A stretch of 8,250 nucleotides of DNA from contig JBBDIT010000003.1 of NCBI GenBank assembly GCA_040880285.1, forward strand, positions 1-8,250, written 5' to 3'. The notes beneath the pieces were generated by a model that was not told where the DNA came from, ran no database searches, and saw nothing but the letters and a program-made list of their open reading frames with translations. Of the stretch, positions 1 through 6,758 are shown in pieces (within the stretch, counting starts at the first letter, position 1; the number at the start of each line of letters is the position of its first letter). This DNA comes from JANQJA01 sp040880285 (lineage in GTDB: Bacteria > Pseudomonadota > Gammaproteobacteria > Pseudomonadales > Azotimanducaceae). The position numbers and the translations under genes were made by a program.

Positions 1-331
1 CAACGATCAGCGATACACCCGCTAGTACGAAGGTATTGAAAAGACGGGGTCCCAGAATGTCGGTCACCGGTATGCGATAGGTTCGCGAGTAGCCAAGATC
101 GCCGCTCGCGATCGTACTCACCCAGTTCCAGTACCTGACATAAACCGGTTGGTCTAACCCGTGCAACGATCGCAAACGTTCAATGTCTGCCGACGTGATT
201 TCCGGATTCGCCATGATCATCTCATCAACCGGATCACCGGGCATCAGGGTCATCAGGAAGTAGCAGAAGTACGACAGCAACAGGATGACGACAACCGTCT
301 GTGCCAGGCGACGCAGGATAAACGCAGTCAT
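1..331 (-). CDS. Oligopeptide/dipeptide ABC transporter permease (DppB/OppB-like), N-terminal part, cut by window edge
   Basis: This is one of the two inner-membrane permease subunits expected for the importer encoded upstream. Only the first 110 codons are present. The protein opens MTAFILRRLAQ and runs into one hydrophobic segment (about residues 11-30), then the LMPGDP motif (about residues 31-36) that follows the first membrane segment in DppB/OppB-type permeases. Next comes a periplasmic stretch with the family-typical pattern of a short helix, HGLDQPVYVRYWNW, then SGDLGYS. The fragment ends at the start of the second membrane segment. The ATG lies within the stop of the binding-protein gene (ATGA, 328-331). 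I see no good ribosome binding site just upstream, so translation probably depends on coupling to the preceding gene. The conserved transmembrane-domain loop that contacts the ATPase lies outside the window. The family is secure; the transported substrate is not known. Confidence 0.9.
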   Translation of the reverse strand, partial: MTAFILRRLAQTVVVILLLSYFCYFLMTLMPGDPVDEMIMANPEITSADIERLRSLHGLDQPVYVRYWNWVSTIASGDLGYSRTYRIPVTDILGPRLFNTFVLAGVSLIV

Positions 332-2091
332 GGCGTAGACGCTGCCAGACCCTGCTCGTGCAACTCGCTTTCATCCAGCAGTCGCCAACGTTCAACATGG
401 TTGGCGGCACTGATCTGGTGACTCGTGATCTGGTAGCCTACCATGTTCGCTGGTGTAACTGACGTTTCTGATCGATAGAACAGCGGGATGCGTGGCACCT
501 CGTTCGTGTAGTGATAGAGCATTTCGTGCACGATTTTCAGCCGCTTTTGCGCGTCAAACTCGCGATCAAGCTGGTCGAGCAACGTTTCAACTGTCGGGTT
601 TGACCAGCCCATATAGTTCTGGCCCGACCAACCGTTTTCTTCGCTCGGAATTTGCTCGGCAGAGAACTGGGAACGCGGAGTGCTCTCGGGCGACGAGCTC
701 CAGGCGAACATCGCGACACCATCATAAGTACGCCGTCGCAACGTCTCGCCAAAGAACACTCGCGCCGGCTCATTCTGAATGCGCACATCAACGCCAATGG
801 CACGCCACTGATCCTGCAGATAAATCTGCACCAGCTCCCGGATCTTGTTGCCAGCGGTCGTCATCAGCCGCAGGCGCAGTCTTTCGCCTGCGTCGTTGTA
901 CCGATAACCGTCTTCTCCCATCTCGTAGCCCGCGTCTTCGAGCAGACGATTGGCGAGCCGGCGAGAGTAGCGATAGACCACGATTTTTTCGGGATCGTCT
1001 GTATACCATGCGTCAGCCGGCGCAAAGTTGTGTAACGCAGGCGGCTGCTTGCCATCGAACAGCGCTTTCGACAGGCCCTTACGATCAATCGCATGGGTCA
1101 GTGCTCGCCTTACATTGAGATCGTTCAGGAACGGTTCCGCCAAATCCAACTCAAGGTGCTCGTAGGTCATGCCGGGTACGAAGTGCACGTTGAACGGCAA
1201 CTCCTGGCGTTGCACGCGTTCTTCAAAAGCCAGCGCCTGGTCAAAACTCATGCCGAGGGTTGAGACCATATCCAGCGTGCCCGATCGGAGGTTCGCTTCA
1301 AGGGTCCCCGTATTCGGAATCAGTTTGATCACAATGCGGTCGATATGGGGTCGATCACCGTAAAAGCCCGGATTTCGTTCCAGAATGATGTGCGAGCCAA
1401 GTACCATGTCCTTGACCAGATAAGGGCCGTGATACAGGCCGGGATTGGTAGCATCCATTGAGTACAGTGAGTGTTGTTCATAGCCCTGGGGCTCATTGCC
1501 GTGGCGCTCAAATACGGGCCGCTCCAGGTGTTCTGGCAAGGGGTGAAAACGGTGATGGCGATTGAAGTCCCAGAGGGCATCGCGATAGACAAAAGTGCAC
1601 TGTTTGGGATTATCCGGGTCAACCCGGATATCCCTGATGCGTCGATAAGCTTCTGTATTGGGCACGCTGACATTCGGACTCGAACCCACTTCCCAGGCGA
1701 ACCGGAAGTCAGCGCAAGTCAGTGGCTGGCCATCGCCCCACACTGCCTTTGGCTCAATCTCATAATCGGCCTCAATCCAGCGCCTGCCCCCTTCCTCTTT
1801 TAACCGTGCGAGGCCGTTCTCCAGTGTGGGGATGTCAATGGCGAGTTGGGGTAACCAGTTGTTGTGCTCGTCGATTTGCACGAGCGAACGCCCCACCATG
1901 CGGCCCGTATACGTCGTCGCCACCATCGACATAATAACCGGGTTCATGTTCTCGAATTCCTGGGTAATACCGATGTTCAGTTCACGGTTGGTCGGTGGCT
2001 CGCCCGGCACGCCAACCTGAGGCTGCGTCACCGCAAGCGAACCGATGAACAGTGCTGCGCCGGCGCCCAGAATCATCAAGGTATTATTCAT
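328..2091 (-). CDS. ABC transporter substrate-binding protein, family 5 (oligopeptide/dipeptide type)
   Basis: This is the periplasmic or membrane-tethered receptor that captures a solute, most likely a peptide, and delivers it to the permease. At 587 residues it is somewhat longer than the classical DppA/OppA proteins. Family 5 signs are the N-terminal strand ELNIGITQEFENMNPV, the region PGLYHGPYLVKDM, the IKLIPNTGTLEANLRSGTLD stretch and the strongly conserved NVRRALTHAIDRKGLSKALF segment near the middle. The N-terminus (NNTLMILGAGAALFIGSLA) is a hydrophobic export segment but has no lysine or arginine before it, and no lipobox cysteine. The ATG overlaps the end of the upstream ATPase gene by 8 nt and has a GGAG site about 7 nt upstream, inside that gene. 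The stop overlaps the permease start by 4 nt. Family membership is secure; peptide as ligand is inferred from the family and the operon. Confidence 0.93.
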   Translation of the reverse strand: MNNTLMILGAGAALFIGSLAVTQPQVGVPGEPPTNRELNIGITQEFENMNPVIMSMVATTYTGRMVGRSLVQIDEHNNWLPQLAIDIPTLENGLARLKEEGGRRWIEADYEIEPKAVWGDGQPLTCADFRFAWEVGSSPNVSVPNTEAYRRIRDIRVDPDNPKQCTFVYRDALWDFNRHHRFHPLPEHLERPVFERHGNEPQGYEQHSLYSMDATNPGLYHGPYLVKDMVLGSHIILERNPGFYGDRPHIDRIVIKLIPNTGTLEANLRSGTLDMVSTLGMSFDQALAFEERVQRQELPFNVHFVPGMTYEHLELDLAEPFLNDLNVRRALTHAIDRKGLSKALFDGKQPPALHNFAPADAWYTDDPEKIVVYRYSRRLANRLLEDAGYEMGEDGYRYNDAGERLRLRLMTTAGNKIRELVQIYLQDQWRAIGVDVRIQNEPARVFFGETLRRRTYDGVAMFAWSSSPESTPRSQFSAEQIPSEENGWSGQNYMGWSNPTVETLLDQLDREFDAQKRLKIVHEMLYHYTNEVPRIPLFYRSETSVTPANMVGYQITSHQISAANHVERWRLLDESELHEQGLAASTP

Positions 2092-3124
2092 GAGTCGTCT
2101 CCAATGGGATTAGCGTATCGTCCTCGACCGCATCTGCATACAGTTTACAGGCAACCAGGTGCTCCTGGCCCCTGCGACTCAGCGGTTGCGAGCCTGGCAA
2201 CGCCTGCAGGGCCGGAAAGCCTCGATCACATCCCTCAAACCGCTTCGGGCAACGCGGATGAAAGTGGCAGCCAGATGGCGGCGTGATGGGGCTCGGTACC
2301 TCGCCCGTCAATACCTGCTTCATCTGCTTCTTACCCGCGCCGACTCTGGGAATTGCGTCGATCAGGGCCCGCGTATACGGATGTTTTGGATGATTGAAAA
2401 GCTCATCTTTGGTGGCCAACTCAACAATCTTACCGAGATACATGACCGCAATGCGGTCACAAAAATGATCCACGACCGACAGGTCGTGAGAAATGAACAC
2501 GTAGGTGAGCTTGAACTCCTCTTGCAGTTCGCGCATCAGGTTCAGGATCTGTGCCTGGATTGATACGTCCAGCGCACTCACCGGTTCGTCGGCGATCACA
2601 AGTTCCGGGTTTAACGCGATCGCTCGCGCAATCGAGATGCGCTGGCGTTGCCCGCCGGAAAACTCATGAGGATAGCGGTTCAGGTGGGTCGTTTGCAGGC
2701 CCACTCGTTGCAAGATCATGGCCGCCCGTTCCTGCCGTTCAGACGCGCCACAAATATCATGCACCTTGAATGGCTCTGCCAGAATTCGAGACACCGTCAT
2801 GCGCGGATCCAGCGAGGCAAACGGATCCTGAAAAATCATCTGGATATTCTGGCGCATGGCACGCAGCGCCTCGCCTTCAACGGACAGAAAGTCCTGTCCC
2901 TTGTAACGGATCGAACCGGATGTGGGTTCATAAAGCCGCACCAGCGTTCGGCCAAGTGTGGACTTGCCGCAACCTGACTCGCCCACAAGGCCCAGCGTCT
3001 CACCAGGGAATACATCAAAACTGACACCATCTACTGCCTTGACCGCACCCGCCTGCCGGAGCAGAAAACCCTTCAGGATCGGAAAGTGTTTTCGCACGTC
3101 ACGAACACTGAGCAGCGTTTCCAT
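2084..3124 (-). CDS. Peptide ABC transporter ATP-binding protein (DppF/OppF-like)
   Basis: This is the second of two nucleotide-binding subunits that power uptake by ATP hydrolysis on the cytoplasmic face. All catalytic motifs are intact in the 346 residues: Walker A GESGCGKST (48-56), Q-loop Q99 in FQDPFASLDP, signature FSGGQ (155-159), Walker B ending in D179-E180, D-loop SALD and switch histidine H213 in FISHD. After the core, a C-terminal segment contains GCHFHPRCPKRFEGC, the cysteine-containing oligopeptide-transporter extension typical of OppD/OppF/DppD/DppF. An insert after the first strand (FPILKGFLLRQAGAVKAVDG) is characteristic of the F-type subunit rather than the D-type. The ATG overlaps the upstream ATPase stop by one base (TGATG), and its own stop lies 8 nt inside the binding-protein gene. 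The F assignment is fairly sure; substrate specificity cannot be read from it. Confidence 0.95.
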   Translation of the reverse strand: METLLSVRDVRKHFPILKGFLLRQAGAVKAVDGVSFDVFPGETLGLVGESGCGKSTLGRTLVRLYEPTSGSIRYKGQDFLSVEGEALRAMRQNIQMIFQDPFASLDPRMTVSRILAEPFKVHDICGASERQERAAMILQRVGLQTTHLNRYPHEFSGGQRQRISIARAIALNPELVIADEPVSALDVSIQAQILNLMRELQEEFKLTYVFISHDLSVVDHFCDRIAVMYLGKIVELATKDELFNHPKHPYTRALIDAIPRVGAGKKQMKQVLTGEVPSPITPPSGCHFHPRCPKRFEGCDRGFPALQALPGSQPLSRRGQEHLVACKLYADAVEDDTLIPLETTHE

Positions 3125-4107
3125 CAGGGTTCCACCGGATTGAAGCAGGCGACTTGATGGCTGACCCCGGGGTTACGGCTTATTTCGGCAAGTCGCGGAT
3201 GCACCTCTCGACACTCGCTGATTGCATTCGGGCAACGATTTTGAAACGGACATCCCGGAGGTAATTCAAGCAGTGATGGCACCGTACCTTCTATGGCGGG
3301 CAATCTCGCAACTCGTTGTCCGAAACGGGGAATGGATCCGATCAGGGCGGCGGTGTAAGGATGTCTCGGCTCACTCATCAGTGTGCTGGTGGGCGCAATC
3401 TCGCAAGTCTTGCCTGCGTACATAACCAACACACGATCAGAGATCTCGGAAATCACGCCGAGGTCGTGCGTGATGAATTGCACGGTCATGGCAAAGCGCT
3501 CTTGCAAGCTCTGAATCAATTCCAGGATCTGGCCTTGGATGGTGACATCGAGCGCGGTCGTCGGCTCATCGGCGATCAGGAATTCCGGGTCACAGGACAG
3601 CGCCATCGCGATCATGGCACGTTGGCGCATCCCACCCGAAAGCTGGTGTGGATAGTTTTCGTACCGGTCGGAAGGCGCCGGGATGCCCACCAGTGACAAC
3701 ATCTCCACTGCCCGCTCTCGCGAGGCCCGCTTTGGGAGTTTCATATGACGCATAATTTGCTCGTCCATCTGGTAACCGATGGTGAGCACGGGATTTAACG
3801 CGGTCATGGGTTCCTGGAAGATCATGGCGATCTTTGAGCCACGGTATTCCTGCATCTCTGCTTCGCTGAGCGCCAGCAAGTCGATGCCGTTGAACCGGAC
3901 CTCGCCACCGGTTATCTCCCCCGGGCTTTCGATCAGCCGCATCAGTGAAAATGCCGTCACAGATTTGCCGCAACCGGACTCCCCGACGATACCAAGGGTC
4001 TCGCCACGGCCGATACTGTAGCTGACGCCATCCACCGCGCGTACGGGTCCCGCTTTGGTGTGAAAGGTCGTTTCAAGCCGTTCTACAGTAACGACCGCCT
4101 CCACCAT
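3124..4107 (-). CDS. Peptide ABC transporter ATP-binding protein (DppD/OppD-like)
   Basis: This is the first nucleotide-binding subunit of the importer and the first gene of the operon. The 327-residue protein has Walker A GESGCGKS (42-49), Q-loop Q98 in FQEPMTALNP, signature LSGGM (156-160) followed by RQR, Walker B ending in D180-E181, D-loop TALD and switch histidine H214 in FITHD. The C-terminal extension contains LPPGCPFQNRCPNAISEC, as in OppD/DppD. The LSGGMRQR signature and FQEPMTALNP are typical of the D subunit and pair with the F-type subunit next door to form the expected heterodimer. The chosen ATG has a GAGGA ribosome binding site at 4114-4118, 6 nt upstream. The stop overlaps the next start by one base. 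No clear sigma-70 promoter is visible upstream, although one must lie in or beyond the 4108-4492 gap. Confidence 0.95.
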   Translation of the reverse strand: MVEAVVTVERLETTFHTKAGPVRAVDGVSYSIGRGETLGIVGESGCGKSVTAFSLMRLIESPGEITGGEVRFNGIDLLALSEAEMQEYRGSKIAMIFQEPMTALNPVLTIGYQMDEQIMRHMKLPKRASRERAVEMLSLVGIPAPSDRYENYPHQLSGGMRQRAMIAMALSCDPEFLIADEPTTALDVTIQGQILELIQSLQERFAMTVQFITHDLGVISEISDRVLVMYAGKTCEIAPTSTLMSEPRHPYTAALIGSIPRFGQRVARLPAIEGTVPSLLELPPGCPFQNRCPNAISECREVHPRLAEISRNPGVSHQVACFNPVEP

Positions 4108-4492
4108 AAGTAATCCTCAAAAATACGCAGAACCAGGGTTGGGTCGAGTTAACCTTAGCATAGAGCCTATGCAGCTGGCAGCCCGGGCGAACAGAAAACG
4201 GGTTTGCAAAGGTGCTCAAAAATGGCGAATAACACCCCCGTCTGAGTCCTGTAAATCGGCCCAAAAATCTGGTACCAACAGCTCCGATAACTTCTCGATT
4301 ACAACCAATTTCGATGACCGGGTGTCGCTTGTATTGGTGATTCCGAAGTGAATTGCCGCGAAGTGCTAATTGTGCTGAATGTGTGCCAGCGAACTGAAGA
4401 ACCTTACCAAAACCCGGATGGTAGCGTCACCACATTGATCGTGAGCTTACGAATATGGCACCCCGGCTGAACGTTCGAAAAGAGAAACTGGA
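4108..4492. other. Intergenic region between divergent genes
   Basis: This 385-nt stretch separates the importer operon (minus strand) from a small membrane-protein gene (plus strand), so it should hold promoters for both. I found no convincing gene in it. The open frame at 4139-4351 on the plus strand has no recognisable family and no ribosome binding site that I can see. I also found no sigma-70 promoter with good -35 and -10 boxes at proper spacing on either strand. The one structured element is the inverted repeat at 4158-4172, described separately. Confidence 0.6.
4158..4172. repeat. 15-bp perfect inverted repeat, possible operator of the importer operon
   Basis: GCATAG and CTATGC are perfect inverted 6-bp arms around a 3-base centre (AGC). 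The element lies 51-65 nt upstream of the ATG of the first importer ATPase gene. The position suits a dimeric regulator's operator, or a site overlapping a promoter (TATGCT on the minus strand at 4157-4162 resembles a -10 box, but no matching -35 is visible). No regulator gene is in the window. A short palindrome of this size can occur by chance, so the regulatory reading is only a suggestion. Confidence 0.3.
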
Positions 4493-4675
4493 ATGAATCT
4501 TTCCCCCCTTATCGGCCTCATTGTTCTGATAGCGGACATCTATGCAATCGTTATGATTGTGCAGAGTCCTGCAGGAGGCGGTGAAAAGATCATCTGGTCC
4601 ATCGTGATCCTGTTGCTGCCCGTGATCGGACTTATTATCTGGTACTTTGCGGGCCCCGGCCAGAAACCGTTCTGA
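4493..4675 (+). CDS. Small two-helix membrane protein, PLDc_N-like
   Basis: This 60-residue protein is the only plus-strand gene. It has two hydrophobic segments (about residues 4-23 and 33-53) joined by a short polar loop, SPAGGGEK. The second half, IIWSIVILLLPVIGLIIWYF, carries the pattern of the PLDc_N family: a Trp at the start of the second helix, then Pro and Gly in its middle and an aromatic residue near its end. That domain occurs at the N-terminus of cardiolipin synthases and also as free-standing small proteins of unknown function; this gene has no catalytic domain attached. A purine-rich GAGAAACTGGA precedes the ATG. The gene converges on maiA with 78 nt between their ends. I see no clear terminator there. 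Family similarity is fairly good; function is unknown. Confidence 0.75.
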   Translation: MNLSPLIGLIVLIADIYAIVMIVQSPAGGGEKIIWSIVILLLPVIGLIIWYFAGPGQKPF

Positions 4676-4753
4676 CACAGGTTTTCCAGTTCGGCGAGTC
4701 CTTCTTCAAACTTGCACCCGCTACTGCGGCGCGCCTTGCCGGGCAGATTGCGG

Positions 4754-5371
4754 TCAAGGTGCGGCGTCCGCGAAGGCATCCAGGGCGCAACAGTGGTCGG
4801 CGATTTCAACGAGTTTCGGCCAGGATGAAAGATCACACTCGAACCGCCTTGCATTGAATACCTGGGGCACAAGGCAGATGTCAGCGAGGCCGGGTGTATT
4901 GCCATGGCAGAAGTTTCCGGTCTCGGCAGAGGCCAGATGTGCTTCAAAAGCAGAGAAACCCTCAGCGATCCAGTGTTGTATCCAGGAAAGGCGCGCTTCT
5001 TCAGTGATCTCGAGTTGATCGGTGAGGTAGTTGCGAACGCGCAAATTGTTGAGCGGGTGAATATCTGCAGCAATCATCAGCGCCAGCGCCCGGACACGGG
5101 CGCGGCCCAGTGAATCCGTCGGTAAAAGACGTGGTTCAGGGATCACTTCATCCAGATACTCGCAAATGGCAAGGGACTGAAACAGCAGCTTGCCGTCATC
5201 CACTTCCAGCGTCGGAACCAGTCCTTGTGGATTGGTTGCGCGATACGACGAGGTCCGTTGCGCGCCTTCCAGCAAATTGACTGGTATCCGCGTGTAATCT
5301 GCGCGCTTGAGATTGAGTGCGATACGGACACGAAATGCCGCCGATGATGCACCATAGTCGTATAGATTCAT
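4754..5371 (-). CDS. maiA: Maleylacetoacetate isomerase (zeta-class glutathione S-transferase)
   Basis: The enzyme catalyses glutathione-dependent cis-trans isomerisation of maleylacetoacetate to fumarylacetoacetate in the cytoplasm, the step before FahA in tyrosine and phenylalanine breakdown. The 205-residue protein has the zeta-class N-terminal signature SSAAFRVRIALN (9-20), NPQGLVPTLEVDDG (47-60) with the cis-proline, and QSLAI (65-69), where Gln and Ser bind the glutathione glutamyl group. The all-helical C-terminal domain contains ADIHPLNNLRVRNYL and the GNTPGLADICLVPQV segment typical of MaiA. The zeta-motif cysteine is Ala here (SSAA). The C-terminus, DAFADAAP, ends several residues before the usual tail. 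The start lies 14 nt after the fahA stop, with GGGAG about 10 nt upstream, so fahA and maiA are almost certainly cotranscribed. Confidence is high from both the motifs and the neighbour. Confidence 0.93.
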   Translation of the reverse strand: MNLYDYGASSAAFRVRIALNLKRADYTRIPVNLLEGAQRTSSYRATNPQGLVPTLEVDDGKLLFQSLAICEYLDEVIPEPRLLPTDSLGRARVRALALMIAADIHPLNNLRVRNYLTDQLEITEEARLSWIQHWIAEGFSAFEAHLASAETGNFCHGNTPGLADICLVPQVFNARRFECDLSSWPKLVEIADHCCALDAFADAAP

Positions 5372-5385
5372 TGCTATTGCGCTCC

Positions 5386-6705
5386 CTATAGCTTTCCCTG
5401 ACTCTGGGGGAGGACCGTGCCGATTGCTTCACCGAAGCCGATTCGGCATGCGCCGTCTCGCTCACACCAGCCGCGCAGTATTACGCGGTCGCCGTCTTCA
5501 AGAAATGACCGCGCCTCTCCGTTCGGTAAGGGCACGGGATTTACGCCTCCCGAGGTCAGTTCGATCAGCGCTGCCTGTGAGCCTTCGGCGGAACCTGACA
5601 TCGTACCGCTGCCGAAGAGATCGCCTGCAGTAAGATTGCAGCCGTTGATGGTGTGATGGGCCAGCATCTGCGCCACCGTCCAGTAGGAGTCAGTGAAGTT
5701 GCTCAGGGATAGTCGTACCGGCGCTTCTCCATTGGCACGCATCTGGGCAGTTTCAATCAGCACTTCGAGTACCAGGTCGATCGCACCACTGGCTCGATTT
5801 CTGTCGGCATCAAGATAGGCGAGCGGCTGCGGATCCGTGCTCGCTCGCGACCAATTCTGGCGAAACGGGGCCAGTGCCTCCATGGTCACAATCCAGGGTG
5901 ACACCGTGGTAGCAAAGCTTTTGGCCAGGAACGGCCCGAGTGGCTGGTATTCCCAGGCCTGGATATCGCGTGCCGACCAGTCGTTCAGAAGGCACAGGCC
6001 GAAGATGTGCTCTTCCGCCGAGTCCATAGGTACCGGTTGACCCAACGGGTTGCCCTTTCCCATATAAATGCCCACCTCAAGTTCGTAGTCGAGGCGCCTG
6101 CTCGGTCCAAGCGTCGGTGTGTCCGCGTCCGGTGATTTGGTTTGTCCGAGCGGCCGATGAAAGTCCGTGCCGGAAATCACGATGGAGGATGCCCGGCCGT
6201 GATAACCGATGGGCACCCAGCGATAGTTGGGTAACAGGGGATTGTCCGGTCGAAACAGCTTACCGATATTGGTGGCGTGGTGGATCGACGCATAGAAGTC
6301 GGTGTAGTCACCAATGTTCGCCGGTACCGAGAAGGTCGCCTTGGATTGTGGGACGAGACATCCAGCGATCACCGGCTCCTCTTTCGCTCCAGCGCGTAGT
6401 AACTGTGACAGGGTTTGGCGCAATTGCGCGCTCGCATCCGGCCCCATCGCCATCAGTTCATTGAGCGTGGTGCCGCAGGAAAGCTGCAACGCATCATAAG
6501 CGCTGCCCTTTACAATCCCTGCCTGCTTCAAGGCTGGCAGATCAACAATTTGGTCACCGATGCCTACCCCGCAACGAGCAGTTTCATCGTGGTCTGTCCT
6601 GAATACGCAGAACGGCAGGTTCTGAATCGGGAAATCTGTACTCTCGTTTGCTGACGTCAACCAGCTTCGAAGATCTGGATCATGAGTTTCGTCTATGGTT
6701 CTGAT
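5386..6705 (-). CDS. fahA: Fumarylacetoacetase, apparently starting at a non-canonical ATC codon
   Basis: This enzyme hydrolyses fumarylacetoacetate to fumarate and acetoacetate, the last step of the homogentisate pathway. Numbered from the proposed start (439 residues), the residues matching known FAH metal ligands and catalytic groups are D136 and H143 in DFYASIHHAT, E208 and E210 in YELEVG, D242 in NDWSARDIQ, K262 in GPFLAKSF and T368 in SGTMSGS. The first conventional start is TTG at 6660. However, the frame upstream reads IDETHDPDLRSWLTSAN, the usual FAH N-terminus, back to a TGA at 6721-6723. In that extension the only codon at a good distance from a ribosome binding site is ATC (6703-6705), 7 nt after a perfect AAGGAGG (6713-6719); no ATG, GTG or TTG is in frame. 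The product is certain, the upstream extension very likely and ATC itself probable. maiA follows 14 nt downstream. Confidence 0.93.
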   Translation of the reverse strand: MRTIDETHDPDLRSWLTSANESTDFPIQNLPFCVFRTDHDETARCGVGIGDQIVDLPALKQAGIVKGSAYDALQLSCGTTLNELMAMGPDASAQLRQTLSQLLRAGAKEEPVIAGCLVPQSKATFSVPANIGDYTDFYASIHHATNIGKLFRPDNPLLPNYRWVPIGYHGRASSIVISGTDFHRPLGQTKSPDADTPTLGPSRRLDYELEVGIYMGKGNPLGQPVPMDSAEEHIFGLCLLNDWSARDIQAWEYQPLGPFLAKSFATTVSPWIVTMEALAPFRQNWSRASTDPQPLAYLDADRNRASGAIDLVLEVLIETAQMRANGEAPVRLSLSNFTDSYWTVAQMLAHHTINGCNLTAGDLFGSGTMSGSAEGSQAALIELTSGGVNPVPLPNGEARSFLEDGDRVILRGWCERDGACRIGFGEAIGTVLPQSQGKL

Positions 6706-6712
6706 ACGCCAC

Positions 6713-6719
6713 CCTCCTT
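6713..6719 (-). promoter_or_regulatory. Strong Shine-Dalgarno site (AAGGAGG) for fahA
   Basis: AAGGAGG is fully complementary to the anti-Shine-Dalgarno end of 16S rRNA. It lies 7 nt before the in-frame ATC at 6705 and 52 nt before the TTG at 6660, so it supports the upstream start. An off-frame GTG directly after it (6710-6712) is too close and leads to a stop after ten codons. An overlapping TTGACA (6718-6723) would put transcription start within fahA and is not a useful -35 box. Confidence 0.7.
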
Positions 6720-6758
6720 GTCAACAAAGTGTACTCGACTTTACGGGGTATAGAGTGG

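Noticed and set aside
4120..4147. Possible promoter for the importer operon (TCGACC / TATTTT, 16-nt spacing, minus strand)
   Set aside because: Each box matches only four of six consensus bases, and the implied transcription start would fall in the ribosome binding site of the first gene.
4139..4351. Plus-strand 70-codon open frame in the intergenic region
   Set aside because: No recognisable family, no ribosome binding site and a composition unlike the neighbouring genes.
4676..4753. GC-rich stretch between the convergent genes as a bidirectional terminator
   Set aside because: It contains a GGCGCGCC palindrome, but I could not find a convincing stem followed by a T-run on either strand.
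4540..5073. Minus-strand 177-codon open frame overlapping maiA and the small membrane-protein gene
   Set aside because: It lies in another frame through maiA and antisense to the PLDc_N-like gene, with no recognisable domain; it is a shadow.
6680..6712. GTG start at 6712 for an alternative fahA N-terminus
   Set aside because: It is out of frame with FahA, abuts the Shine-Dalgarno with no spacing, and hits a stop after ten codons.
6718..6723. TTGACA resembling a -35 box
   Set aside because: It overlaps the fahA ribosome binding site, so transcription would start inside the gene.
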